This document shows, piece after piece, positions 19,166-31,434 of a stretch of 64,000 bases of DNA (the first letter of the stretch is position 1; each line of letters begins with the position of its first letter). Location of the stretch: NCBI GenBank assembly GCA_963575645.1, contig OY754469.1, positions 18,494,001 through 18,558,000 on the forward strand, in the 5' to 3' direction. The position numbers and the translations under genes are program-made. Origin of the DNA: Xanthostigma xanthostigma. Taxonomy: Eukaryota; Arthropoda; Insecta; Raphidioptera; Raphidiidae. The notes under the pieces are model-generated. The model was not told the DNA's origin, did not search any database, and saw only the letters and a program-made list of their open reading frames with translations.

Positions 19166-21300
19166 AAATGTAGCTACTCGTCTTCTTTATACTTGGTATA
19201 CCTCCAGCATGTTACATGTTATGCACATGTTGATTGATCTAGTTTTACAGTTGGTGAAAAAATTTTATTTTTTTAAAATAAATATAAGTCACTTTTATTG
19301 ACTTTACACTTCAATTTTATCAAATTCCTAAGAAAAGCCGTTTCACGAGTGAACTATCTTCAAACATCTATCAAAAACGAATGTGTAACAAAATAATTAT
19401 AATCATAAAAACATACTATTTTGACATATTTGTATCATTTATAAATTTGACCAATAAAAAACTACATAGCGTAAAACTAATAAATTCCTAAAAGAATTAT
19501 TTAATTGCGCTATTTTACGATTCCCTTGTATCTCTACTGTAATTTTTAGAATACACAAAAGTAGATTCAGCTGAACAATGTATACTTCTGTGGATCTTCG
19601 TTAATGAGTTGACTGAACAATTTGAATAAATATTTGAAGTTTAAATCTTTCGTAAGCCGAAATAAGTGTTAAAATGTAATTGTAAAAACTTTAATTCATT
19701 TTACTTAACTGTGGTACTTTGAGTAATCTCGTATAATGTGCTGTAAAATGTAACCAAGCATACAAATGCGTAAAGCCATAGAGAACTTACGCATAACGTA
19801 TTATTATAGTTGGTTTCAAACTGAAAAAGCACACAGTGAAAAATATAATTCGTCGGAAGTATTATTCAAAATAAATAAATCCTAAAGTGATAAAGAAGCA
19901 CTATAATTTTTATAATAATATTTTAAAATCGAATAATGCCATAAAAAAAGGTTTTAATTTATCATTATGATTTTTCGCGCGAAAACGACTCGTGGCGTCA
20001 CTATGACTATAAATAATAACGATAGTGCACAATAACCATAGCAACTTCAAAATAACACACATCACAATATAAACGTAGCTAGTTTATAGAAAAAGTGACG
20101 TCACACCGAAATTCAACATAGCGAACAGCGTTTTGAACTTTTGAAGAAGAGATTAAAAAATACAATTTCTCGTTTGCTTTTTACAAAATCTTCCAAGAAT
20201 ATGCATTATTAGATTTTTTACATAGTGAAAAATGTTTACCTACTGTACACAATTCTTTTTTCTGCGATCTAACAAGAAAATACGCTTTTTTGAAAATGTT
20301 TGGTTGACAAAAGTTTACTCTTTTACAGACGGACTGACGAACGTAATAATGAGTATAATAATATGGTTTCCTTGGAACCCTATGGGTACCCTAAAAATGA
20401 ATCAGTTGAAGTTTTTTGTATTATACGACCAATCAAAAAAAGTCATTCAAAAGAATGTGCAAAGATTGTACAAAGGGTCACTTATTTAGGGAAAAAATAA
20501 GGATACATGACCTATTTGTAGCTAATAATATGTGTAAAGTTTTACAAAACTCTCCTGTCATATTGTGACATTCCAGTAACTCAGTATTTGAATGGTGACC
20601 TGGGTCGTTTCCTATGTCTTTTGATAATGCAGTATGTTGATTCTCCGTTGCACTTTTAAGTGAAGTGCCCAGTGGCAATATGAGTAATTGGCCTAGTTGA
20701 CGAAATTTGTTATAGATATATTTTGTGTCATTAAAAATGAATAGTAAATATCTATCAATAATAATAAAATATTATTTACTACAAAAGTTTTCCCCTGTCG
20801 GCGATAGCATCACCCTAGTATGTGAGAACACTTTCTCCGCCTATGGTTTTGCAGATTACTAAGTTTCATTTCCCTTCCGCACAGACGTTCTTTTGTTGGG
20901 CACACAGTATACGTTACATAGCTAAATAAGTTCCTATTTAGCTGCCATGTAGTTATTATTATGCAAACCCATCTTACGTTGTTTATCTTTTTCATTTTCC
21001 TTTATCGTCGTTTTGTTTAAATAACAATGTAATGAAAATAATTGGCTAATGCTGACGTTTATTGCATTAATTTCATAACTTGGCAAATACTCGTCACAGA
21101 AAATCAAGAATTTTTCGTGTTTAGCGACTACATTCTAGTGTATTTATTCTTTATTCTTGGTCGACATTTTAATATTAAGTGTACTCTCTTCAGGAAAATT
21201 ATAACAAATAGTTCCTTTATATGCGTTGTCTAGACAATTTCGTAATTCAGAATTTATCAGTTATGTTAACATATTTTATATAATGTCACTTTTTTAAAAA
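19166..21300. other. No gene recognised; cluster of symmetric regulatory-like motifs
   Basis: Mostly unstructured AT-rich DNA. At 19972-19985 is the palindrome TTTTCGCGCGAAAA (E2F-like), at 20036-20046 CCATAGCAACT (half of an RFX X-box) and at 20095-20104 GTGACGTCAC (CRE/ATF-like). These three known-type sites within 135 bp are the only noteworthy signal. No adjacent coding exon is evident. Confidence 0.4.
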
Positions 21301-21719
21301 TCTAATATATAAAAATTACTGTCCGTCTGTCTATTCGGAACACATACTTCCTATACCTTTCATCCGATTACGATGAAACTTTGTCGAATTGTTTTGAGCG
21401 CGCACACGAAGGTTTCGGACAAAAAAGTCAATGTGTATAACCGGTGTCTTAAAGTGGCACTGCAATCCGGTGGAATCGAAGGCTCCACTACTATTTTTAC
21501 TGTCGAGTGGGTGCGCAGCCCCGCAAGATAAGACTGAAATAAGGTGGAGTCGAAGGTTCCACTACCGTTCTTGCTGTCGTGTTTCATCTCCATCGCGTGC
21601 AAAACAGCGAGTAACGGTTAATAATAAATAAAATTGATGAGATCGCTACCATAAAATTATAGAAAATATATCTAGCGGCTCCTTAAAATAGCCATATTAG
21701 TCTAAATATTAAATCTATA

Positions 21720-21975
21720 TATCTTAAACAAAGTCCCTCTGTCGCGTCTGTCTGTTTGAACGCGATAAGTTCAAAAACTACCAAAAGATCTGTATATAAT
21801 TTGTAAAGATTTTGTACAAAATGGCTGAAATATTACTGTTTTTGCTAACGCTGGCCAAATCTTTAGAGATACATCAAAACAATTTACTTTGATAGTTCTG
21901 CTGTGTACCTACAGATGGGAAGATCAATATAATATTTCCAGAACAGTCTTCACCCGAGTGAAACCGAGACTAGTG
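21720..21975. repeat. Dispersed Helitron-like repeat, copy 1
   Basis: Shares blocks with 39600-39870: CTAACGCTGGCCAAATCTTT, ACTTTGATAGTTCTGCTGTG and GTGAAACCGAGA followed by ACTAGT. It ends in CTAGTG, as do several other repeats in this window that end in gaaaccNNN...CTAGT, a Helitron-like terminus. Confidence 0.65.
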
Positions 21976-23184
21976 AATAATAAATAACACTAAATTTGGA
22001 ACAAGCTTTTCAACTTTCACGAAAATACGTTTGGAAATATTTAAATCTGCATTTGTGCTTAAAATTTCGAATTTTTAAAATAGAACAATTCGAATTCTTA
22101 ATCAATATTTAGTTAAATTCTTATTAACGCGTTACTCAATACGATGTCTCTTAGTGAATGTTATTTATTTGTGAAAATGAATAGACAAAGAACCTTTTCT
22201 TATGGCCATATTCTCCGAACCTAAGTAGTTATTTATTCGGTTCATTTGTTCTTATCCTCTGAATAAATAGCAATATTTCAATTCACCAAGCATGATTATG
22301 TTTACTGCGGGTATAAATCTATCCTGTCTTACTTCCAGGGTATAAATTTTTATTCGCTGATAAAATAATAATGGCCGCCACATAGATCATATAACCTAAC
22401 CTATAAGCATGGAGTATTATATCTACCTATACAGTTTGTTCTTGTGAATTATGTTTATTAACCTTTTGTGAAATGTATCTATAGTTGTAAAACATTAAAG
22501 TTGGTGGAAGTTTTGTGTTCAATTGGGTTAGGATAAAACATTAGTATTTTATGAAATGTTTTGTTATGACGGCTACACTAACGCCATTTTTCGGTGAACA
22601 TCAAAATAATCAACAAAATGAAAAAGGAGTATAGTGCAGTGTATATATTTTAATCTTTAACTAAATTTTCTACTTGTAATTGTGTTTGGTGAATTGGAAG
22701 CAAATTTTTATCTAACCAATAAATTTGTTCCAAGATTAGTAATTTCTATATTTAATAGTGTTCGATGAATATGACAATAAAGTAAAATAAATGATGTCGC
22801 ACGAATCATAAATTAATGAAGTCATTATTTCTTGTCGTTTTCTTATTACCTGTTTGTTGTACAAGATTCAAAAAGGAAAAAATATTCTAAACGAATTCAA
22901 TTTATATCTTTAATGGAAATTTAAAAAGTCGCGTGCTCAAATAAAGCTATAACGGTAGCCATAACTAATTATACTGTTAAAAATAATTGATACTTGATGC
23001 AGGAATTGAATATATCAAAGGATAAAAAAGCCATAGATTTTCTTTTAATTTATAAAGACTTGAAAGCATTTGATTGTATAACATCAATATTGAGAGCAAT
23101 ATTTATTTTAAACTATGCGCCCGGCCTGGCTACGCCCGGGTGCAATTCTAATTTAAATTGAAATCAAGTTTATGTTAAAAGCGT

Positions 23185-23345
23185 TGTGAATACGATAAGC
23201 TATGTGACGTCATTGTGAACCAATATGGCGGAACCCTCAAGATGGCGGATTAACTTTTTCGTCGCAGACATGGGTATCAAATGAAAGAGTTTGACGGTTG
23301 GAATACAATAAGCTATGTGACGTCATTGCAAACATAATATGACGG
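23185..23345 (+). repeat. Direct repeat containing ATAAGCTATGTGACGTCATT
   Basis: The block at 23189-23238 recurs, diverged, at 23300-23345: ATAAGCTATGTGACGTCATT is exact in both, followed by ..ATATGRCGG. Spacing is about 110 bp. Each copy has a TGACGTCA palindrome. Probably part of an unrecognised dispersed repeat. Confidence 0.6.
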
Positions 23346-24147
23346 TTGCCACATATCCGATTGATTTTAAATTTTGTACAAATATGTAAGCCCAATGACT
23401 ATACGCGATTCAATGGTTTTTAGAACAAAAAAAAAAAAAAAACAATTTTGATGAGGTATTGTTTTAGAAGTAAAAGTTTTAAAAGACTAAAAAGATCAAA
23501 ATAAAATATTAGTACAAACAACTTTAGACAAGCATTAATTAAAATGTATCTACTAAAAATAATATAAATAATTTAGGTTCATCATTATAAAAGCGTGAAT
23601 TATGACTAATAAACAATAGTTTACAGTCCACGGTATAATAATAAATTATGAAACTAAATTAATAATAAATATTTTTTTCGTTTTTAGTACGTCAATAAAA
23701 GATTGTCTGGAATCATTTTTTTTTACTAATATTTTATTAAAAGTATAGATCTACCTTAAATACAAAGCTAAACGATTCGATATACATCTACTCTTACATC
23801 CGTATTTAATAAAATTGAAAACGTCAGCAATTTACGTGCAGAAAACACTCATGATGATTTATAATTTATAAATCTTTTTTTGATATTTGATTAATGTTGC
23901 GGAAATGTTTGCAATCAATACTGAAGTTGTGGATATTTGACACATCGCCTTCACGTTATGAGGAGAACACATTTCATCTCTCTCGTATATGTCGCTCCAT
24001 CACGATTTCACGATTATTTTCTCTTTCTCTAAAACATTATACTCAATCATGTACTATAGTTTCATCCCTTTCTTCGAACTTCATGTTGTCCTTTACACCA
24101 GTCGTAACAGTACGGTTCTTTTGAAGATATGAGACTGCATTATGTTA

Positions 24148-24552
24148 AGGCCGCTACACACGAGGCTAGAAATGCTGCTAGAAACACTGCTTGGAGTTCT
24201 GCTGATCGGTAGGCTGGGGGCAGGAGCTATTTTCCTTGCTAGGCCCGCTGCTACATAATATGAGCAAGAACCAATCAGGAAGCTGTATCTTGTCACGTGG
24301 GCGACTTGAACAAACGCCCACAAACCAACATGGCGTCATTCTGCTTAGAGTCAGACAACAAACACGTTTTGCTCTGTGTTTATATTTGAACTGTCACTGC
24401 GCGCGCACCAGATTTATTCGCAAAACTAGTTTAGAAAAACGTCTCGTGTGAAGCGAGCACATAACAGCAATCAAGAAAAACAGCGCTAGAAAACTGGTAG
24501 GAAAATCTAGCAAGGAATTTAGCAGCGTTTCTTACCTCGTGTGCAGCGGCCT
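24148..24552. mobile_element. Harbinger-like MITE with TTA duplication
   Basis: 405 bp bounded by TTA at 24145-24147 and 24553-24555. The termini are AGGCCGCTACACACGAGG (left) and the inverse AGGCCGCTGCACACGAGG (right), followed by related GCTGCTA motifs. A TTA target duplication and termini starting AGGC resemble the element at 15082. Contains no transposase sequence that I can see. Confidence 0.75.
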
Positions 24553-24812
24553 TTAATGTTACTAATTCAGCTATCTTACGAAGTTTCATAATTATCAGGC
24601 CCGGAATGACTTAGATTTGGTTATTTCATCTTGCCATACAGTCTTGGGATCGACATAATTTTTAGTTAAGGGTCGAAAATAATGGAATAAACTGTCAAGC
24701 AGTATATTAGATACATGAAAAACAGTTTTTAATTAAATGTAAAGAAATGCTGCTGGAAAATAATTATTATTTTGTAGCTATAACCTCAATAATTTTATGT
24801 CAAGATATAAAT

Positions 24813-25803
24813 CTGTACCTCGGAGGGATACAACACTATGTCCATTTTCATAACTTTACAGGAGAGGAGTTTTAAACTTTTTTTCAACAAAAAGTGTTAT
24901 TGGCACAGCTATTTATTGAGATGTTGAAACAATATTTTACCAGAACATTCTATTTATTGTTATTTACATCATGCAGTTGTTATAAAATAAAAAAAAACCT
25001 TTTTTACGGTTTTTTTTCACTTTTTAATGGACATGGTGTTGTATCCCTCTAATAAAGTTATTGTACTATAAGACCTAATATTGGTATTGGACTTGGTGTT
25101 ACCAGTTGCAAATCGTTTGGCAATGTAAGGTGTCGCCTTCGAAACCTAACAAGGTCAATCTCCTGGTTTTCATCAGCGAAATTACTTTTCAAAAACAGAG
25201 TTCCCATGCTGTTCTGTTTTACTTGCAGTTGAACACAGGTTGACAGAAGAACTTGTTCTTTGTTGACATCTTTTTTTCTATTAATAAAGGGTGGATTTTC
25301 ACATGTTTTGACATCGTACAAAGACCTAAAATTTTTAAAATCTTCCAGTTCCATATTATGCACAGTATATTTCATTGAGGTCTGTCTGACTAACTGCTGC
25401 CAATCCCAGGGCGTTAGAATTGTCATATTGTTAAGTTTTTTTCTCTTCCGCTCTATCAGTGCATGGATAATATCCGCCTCCATATGACTTAAAAATACAT
25501 CAGAACTGTCGAAAGTACTCTTAGTTCACTAACAATCCGCCAGGCTGTGTAGAGGTATACAACACTATGTCCAGTAGTAATTCACATGCTTCAGAAGGAT
25601 AAAACACCAAGTCCACATGGTGTTCTATCCCTCTAAATGAAAGTGGACTTGGTGTTGTTTTAAAACATGCTATATCCGGTTCTAACTGGTTTTGGACATA
25701 GTGCTCTATTCCTCTAAGAAATATGAGAAAAGCTGATTTTAACTCTGTAATAAAGTCAATATGGAAAAAAATGGACATAGTGTTGTATCCCTCCGAGGTA
25801 CAG
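24813..25803. mobile_element. TIR element with many subterminal motif copies
   Basis: Perfect inverted termini of about 35 bp (CTGTACCTCGGAGGGATACA, continuing CAACACTATGTCCATTTT). AAAT flanks both ends. About eight further copies of the subterminal motif (ATACAACACTATGTCC and variants), in both orientations, lie at about 25028, 25549, 25596, 25616, 25651, 25693 and 25772. They look like transposase-binding sites. It encloses one open frame on the minus strand. Superfamily not recognised. Confidence 0.8.
25058..25483 (-). CDS. Fragment of an insect transposon-associated protein
   Basis: A 141-residue frame from the ATG at 25483. The frame is open further upstream as ...STFDSSDVFLSH without another Met. 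The segment MEADIIHALIERKRKKLNNM, with a following PWDWQQLVR and DFKNFRSLY, matches a C-terminal pattern (MEaDsiHa.IERakk....P.dW...iR....V..m...dF.nf..L) that I recall from a large family of insect proteins of unknown function often found in repeats. The N-terminal bulk of that family is missing here, so this is a remnant carried inside the TIR element at 24813-25803. Whether it is expressed cannot be seen. Name and family are from memory. Confidence 0.5.
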   Translation of the reverse strand: MEADIIHALIERKRKKLNNMTILTPWDWQQLVRQTSMKYTVHNMELEDFKNFRSLYDVKTCENPPFINRKKDVNKEQVLLSTCVQLQVKQNSMGTLFLKSNFADENQEIDLVRFRRRHLTLPNDLQLVTPSPIPILGLIVQ

Positions 25804-26590
25804 AAATAATATTCTACATCATGTTGTTTTGTATATTATTTTTGTATATTTTATCAAAGAGAGCATGTTGAAATGGCTTTGGCTACTCATGACCCTAAAT
25901 AAAGTCGATTATTATTATTTAAACTAAATAAATGGAAGGGGCTTTTTTTAAAGTCAGTATTTTCTTCCCCAACATCCACATTTATTAATAAAAACAGACT
26001 CAACTAACATTTACAAAAATGTAATATAATGAAAATAAATAACAATGCTGGCATCTTTCATGACTTTTGATATAATAATTAAATAAAGAGGCAACTTCAT
26101 TATGTTAATTTTAATCGTATAGTATGCTATAGCATCGTAAAAATTCTCATAACTCGCAAAAAGAAGTATAACTTCAATAAAAAAAGCGAGTGTGCTTTAG
26201 ATCACACGACTGAAGTAAAACTTCTTCCTACCATATATAATATATAACAAGATGCTAAAGCATCTTCCAATCTGTTTTATATAGAAATTAATAGAAATTA
26301 GAGAGTATAAAATTTTTGTGTACCCAGTAGCGTGGCGATGGTTTTGAAATTGGGTACGCTAATCATAGTTTGTAAAACAATTCAAACGATATGTTTATAG
26401 TATGTAAGTTTTTTTTATTAGTTATTTAATGTAAAGGGACAGTAGCCCTTAGCAAAATACATCTCAGCATTGTGAAAATGACTGAACGTTTTTTTTTTTT
26501 TCAGTATATACCTACAAATTACTATTACACTCTTTATTTATGGTTTGTATAAAAAAAAAGTAAGACCTGACTCTGAAAGTTTAGAACGTT
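25804..26590. other. No gene recognised
   Basis: AT-rich spacer. A segment near 26185-26260 (GCGAGTGTGCTTTAGATCAC) looks like a piece of a dispersed repeat, but no boundaries can be set. Confidence 0.45.
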
Positions 26591-27066
26591 TTAAATTCGG
26601 TAACTGTTAACTGTAAATTTTAAAATTATCAAATACCACATACCACACTGGCCACATGAAAAGCGCGTCAACAGATGCAGCGTTCGCGACTCATGTAATA
26701 TTTGCGTCACGCACCGTACATATTCAGTACTCCTATAAAGAATTTTTTTTTCATTAATGTCTTTCATTAATAATTCTTGTTGCTTAAAATTAGGATCAGT
26801 TCGTTTTTTACTTATTCTATATTGGTTTTTTAACAATTCCTTTTTTCTAAATATAGGATTACTACGTTTGATAGCAATTTGCTGCTTATTACGATTCTTT
26901 TTTTGTTCATCTTCATTTATATTATTTTCTTGTGTCTGATTTAAAACACATTGTTGAAGACTTGATGTTTCATTATTACTATAGATTTTATGATTCAATT
27001 TCTTTGTTTTTGTTTGCGAATTTTACGTAATGTTTGAATTGACTTCTTTTTACTAGTTTTAGGCAT
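26591..27066 (-). pseudogene. Basic repeat-motif protein remnant (TE-type)
   Basis: A start at 27066 reads MPKTSKKKSIQTLRKIRKQK and then meets a stop. A following open frame from 26998 holds a repeated motif, IAIKRSNPIFRKKELLKN and ISKKRTDPNFKQQELLMK. Tandem R..(N/D)P.F(R/K)..E motifs preceded by a short basic leader are typical of N-terminal regions of Helitron-like and related insect transposon proteins as I remember them. The frame break and the absence of any downstream catalytic domain indicate a dead fragment. Confidence 0.38.
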
Positions 27067-27531
27067 TATGAAATAAGATCGATAATAAATAAATTAATAT
27101 TTACTTTATATGTAGTACCTAGTGTATCTCAGGGAAATATTCTTCAATATACAATTTAATTATTAAGTTAATGAACAATCATGTAGGTATATAGTGCAGT
27201 GTAGTTGTGTAGGTGTTTTTAGTCAATAATTGAACAAATACTTATCAGACAGTTGTTGTTTCACTGATTGGCCTGTAGTAGATGTAAATAATGAAAAATG
27301 AACCAGTTGAAATTATTCCAACACACACGGTCACAAATATCTCAAAAAGCTGTATTTTCAATCAATTCTAAGATAACAATACAATAATTAAATATTCTAT
27401 TGTCACTTCTAACTGTCGATTGATTATGATGTGAAGGCACAAGCAATTCAAATTTTCATTATCGGCTGTGTTGCCAACATTAAAAATTTTGCAACAAAAC
27501 GTTTAAAATACGATGTATTGGCCATCGAGCT
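27067..27531. other. No feature recognised
   Basis: AT-rich spacer without a supportable frame or repeat. Confidence 0.45.
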
Positions 27532-27753
27532 TACATACCTGGAGGGAGCATGCAATGCTTTTTCTTATGTGACTACTTAAGAAAATCCGGGGTCATGCTT
27601 TCTCTCTTGCACCGCGCCCTGATTGGCTGATTCAAGTGGTACCCGTCGCGACAACAATCAGAGCACGGAGCGAGAGAGAAAGCTTGACCCCGAATTTTAA
27701 CTAGTAACGCAAATGCACCCGCTTTGCTCGCTCCAGGTATGTAAGCTCGATGG
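27532..27753. mobile_element. Small palindromic MITE (222 bp)
   Basis: Terminal inverted repeats CCATCGAGCTTACATACCTG and its exact inverse. A second inner inverted pair, ATCCGGGGTCATGCTTTCTC and GAGAAAGCTTGACCCCGAAT, makes most of the element a foldback. It is less AT-rich than its surroundings. Flanks (TATTGG / TATAGG) do not give a clear target duplication. No coding. Confidence 0.78.
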
Positions 27754-29384
27754 TATAGGGTTGACTAATTGACTATAGAAACACATAGAACTACATCCAT
27801 GAAATGATTTATCTGTTCTTGCTTCTTTATACTCTAAGATCCAAATCATTGAACTGTCAGTCAACTAAAGGCATGTTTATGAATGTTTCTTACAAAAGCA
27901 ATATGACAGCGATATTCGTAAGTCGGGCATTGTTTGGTGCTTATTGTGAAAATAAAAAAAAATGCTTTAAAAAATCCAAAGTGACGCGATTTACACATAG
28001 ACGGAAAGCCAATGCTGATAAGTAATGATTTGTGCTTAGTATTTATAACCTAAAAATAAAATAAATTTTAGTAGTTTTTGTTTCAGGTTTATTTATTTGT
28101 CTTCTACATTTATTTATAAATTTTTTTTACTTTCGAAAATGTGAATATTATATGTGTGCAGTAGTTTTCTATTTTTGATGGTGAACTAAAGAGGTTAAAA
28201 ATCTTTAATTTTCAGAATAGTATATTATGGTGAACACTAATTAGTCAAGTTCACTCTCTTATAAAGGTATGTAAACTGAAATCTTCTTCATTATTCTATA
28301 ACAATGGGCGCAGATGTTTCGTCTTAAAATTTACAAAAAAAAAAGAACTACGCGTGTAATAGGTGAAATTTTACAGTCAAAGCATGTTAAATATCTTTTA
28401 GTGCTATGAACAGGCAACAATAGTTGTTAAAATAATCCCATTTTATCTGTATATTGTATATTCAAATGCTTTGATCATACTAAAAAGTCTTTTAAAAAAG
28501 GTAAAATTTAAAGTTCACCTTTGCAATTCCTTTGTTTGATATCATAGGAATGCGCAAAGTGAGGCTGGGCACGAAAATTGGTTAGGTAATTGTCTAAGAC
28601 ATTGATGGTTAGCTGCGATATATAATTCGAACTTAACGTTGATGTTTTTCTTTCGATACTTATTCCTAGTTTTTATTTAACGATTTGGCCTCTAAATTAC
28701 TAGATAATCATCGGATTATGTTGCTAACGCAAGTTACAACCAGTAACAAAAGATCTTCTAACAGTCATACTTTGATGCTGTATTTTTTTTTGTAGGTGGT
28801 GGTTCTAAGGCTTTGCAAGAAGTATGAAATAAGTTCATGACAAAACATTAGAAAATCTTCCCACGCGTATGATGCCATCATATATATTGAAACAATGATC
28901 GTACATCGGAACTGAAAGTAATATTTTTAACATTTGAAAATGAAGAAAATAACGTGCACATTTTCATAAAATAAACAAATAAAAAAAAAAACAAATATTT
29001 TGTATGCGCGTGTAGAGTTGTAAATTTTCAAACGTTTGACAAATGAAATTTTATTTTATTTAAATGGTGTTTTTGAGGAACTAAATGCATAAAAAGAGTC
29101 TAACTAAAGTTTTCGACAGTAAATACCCTACTGATTGATATTTGGTCGAATACTGAATATTCTATGCAAGTCTAGTGAATATATATGGCTTATAATACTC
29201 GCCGAGCCATAACTTTTTAACTATTCTCAAGTTTAATTCTTTGTTAACGTCTGATTTTATTAAAAAAAAGAAAACTTTTTGACTAATATTTCAGCTTTAA
29301 ATCAATTGATTATTATAAATTAGTCGAAAATTTTATTTGTTTTCAAGCTTATTGTGTGTATATGTTACCGATCAAATCCGATTT
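27754..29384. other. No gene recognised
   Basis: Non-coding AT-rich DNA. The open frame at 27804-28025 has no recognisable motif and no support from composition. Confidence 0.45.
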
Positions 29385-29565
29385 CAGGACAAACTAGTTT
29401 TGCCTAGGCCAAACTAGTTCAAACTATGTGCGATAGGATAAACCGCTATAATGTAGGCCAAACTAGTCTGACCTAAGCTCGATAGGACAAACCAGTTTAA
29501 CCTAGGCTGAACTAGTTTATCCTAGTATGAATATATACACTCCAGGATAAACTAATTTCTAGGTA
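29385..29565. repeat. Degenerate array of AAACTAGTTT palindromes
   Basis: A run of related blocks built on GGACAAACTAGTTT and CCTAGGCC..AACTAGT, about five copies 20-60 bp apart, spaced by GATAGGA. The AACTAGTT core is self-complementary and the blocks alternate orientation, so the tract can fold on itself. Family unknown. Confidence 0.6.
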
Positions 29566-29935
29566 AAATAAATAATATACTGGAAAATAATCATGATTTT
29601 TTAAAATAATAATAATAACGTTTATTGTCATTCGTACAATAATTTATGTACATGTTGACAGTCAAAGAATTCTTTTATGCTGTAGAGTGTAGACACATTT
29701 TGTAATAAAAATTTTATATTATATATGAAGTACATACTGTAGTATATTTGATAATTAATTTAAGAAATAATTAAAATTCAATTTATTTATACAGTGATGT
29801 ATTTTTAGTATGAATTGAATATGATAGTAAATTTGCTAATATAAATTTAGAAACATTGTGTATCTCAAGAAAAAAAAATCAAAAATCAATTCTGTTAATT
29901 AATCGATGTGATTTTAGTCTTCATATTAATTACTA

Positions 29936-30125
29936 GTGGTCCATCCCGGTTTCACCCGGGTACAAAAGAATGAATAGGGAGAAACACGAGTATGAACATT
30001 CATCTTAGTTTACCGAGATGAATGTTGTGTCCAAATTTCATTATGATCGAAGTTACCGTTCAAAATTTTTTGTCGGATGGACAAATTTTGGTTTCGGGTT
30101 TTATTTATATAGAATATAGATGAAT
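29936..30125 (-). repeat. Helitron-like repeat, 3' part
   Basis: Begins (+ strand) ACTAGTGGTCCATCCCGGTT and TCACCCGGGT, and shares ATTCATCTTAGT..ACCGAGATGAATGTTGTGT with 60962-61310. In minus orientation it ends in CGGGATGGACCACTAGT, i.e. a short GC-rich segment followed by CTAGT. The 5' half is missing. Confidence 0.65.
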
Positions 30126-30812
30126 CAGTTCTTTTCTTTATATAGATCCTTAATATATAATTTATTACTATTTTATTTGTATTTCTTATACTTAATTAAA
30201 AAAATATATTGTATTTAAAATTTAAAAATGGTCAAATTTACTGAACATAATTGTATAAATAGATTTCTTCCTAGGTGATAATATTATAAGGTTTTACAAT
30301 AACGTTAAAGGCAGAAGTAATAAAACTGGTATAAATCTGCATTGCTTATACTGGGTAATTTACAAAACGAGACGAAGAATAAAAATCTGTTTGGGAGTGA
30401 ATTGAAAAAAAAAAAATCATAACAACTTCCGTTCCGATTGACCTTTGTTTTGAAGACATCAAGACACAAAGTTTCCTAAACTTATTCAATTTTTGATAAA
30501 TTTTGAATATTCATGCCTATCAGAACGGGAGTTGCTTTGTATTTTTTATTTAAAATTCAATTCCAAACAAATTAGCATTTTTCATCTGTTTGTAACTTTG
30601 TATTGGAGGATAGGTTACTTAAAGTGATAATTCAGTGCGACATTTTAATCGATAATACAGGAATTACCGAACTACGATAGACACAAATAATGAATAAAAG
30701 ACGCAAATTAAACAGCGTTTTAAAAAAATATTCAAATAGACAATATATGAAGTTATGAAAATAACACAGGCATGTGCTATACCAGCTGTTACATAGTCGA
30801 TATATGGATAAT
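30126..30812. other. No gene recognised
   Basis: AT-rich spacer. No boundaries or frames that I can support. Confidence 0.4.
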
Positions 30813-31412
30813 ATATTAGGATGTTTTTTTATTTATTATATTTTTTTGTCCTATTGCAGGTCCGTAGCCAGGTCCAAATCGTAGTACGGGCAAATAAGAG
30901 CGAAGGACGGGCAAGATTATATAACGGGTATCGCCGGTACGTGGCTACGGGCCTGTCCTATTGGCTAATGTTTTAGCATTGGATGTAAAATTCTCCCAAA
31001 ATTTCAGCTTCCTAGATCAAACCTGTGAACGGTGCAAACATGGATAACTGGTAAATTTTTTAAAATTATTTTTGATAGCAGCATTTTATAGAGAATTAAA
31101 TTTCCCACAAAGTCCTTAGTAATGAATCCGTGAATTCATTATTTTCAAAGGTACTAATGACCTGTTTTGTGGGAAATTTAATTCTCTACAAAATACTACT
31201 ATGAAAAATAAAAAAAAAAATGTTTTCTAGCAGTTATCCATGTTTGAGTAAAACCGTCATTTTTTTATGTTAATTAAATGGGCCACAAACTCGGTTTGCA
31301 TCCCACAGGTTTGATTTAGGAAGCTGAAATTTTGGGAGAATTTTTTAGGTTCAGTGCTAAAACATTAGCTAATGGGACCGAAAAAAAAATACAAAAAAAC
31401 ATCCTAATGTAT
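30813..31412. repeat. Foldback repeat B, interrupted by a hAT MITE
   Basis: Inverted arms about 270 bp long. The left arm starts TATTAGGATGTTTTTTTAT; the right arm ends with its inverse near 31412. Shared internal blocks are GCTAATGTTTTAGCA, TCTCCCAAAATTTCAGCTTC and TAGAGAATTAAATTTCCCAC. The left arm is split by a 99-bp element at 30857-30955. With that removed the arms align through the interruption, so the foldback is older than the insertion. Confidence 0.88.
30857..30955. mobile_element. 99-bp hAT MITE
   Basis: Termini CAGGTCCGTAGCCA and the inverse of TGGCTACGGGCCTG. A perfect 8-bp duplication TCCTATTG lies at 30849-30856 and 30956-30963. Both are diagnostic of hAT elements. It is inserted in the left arm of foldback B. 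Confidence 0.92.
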
Positions 31413-31434
31413 TTAATTCAATGATTTAATTAAT

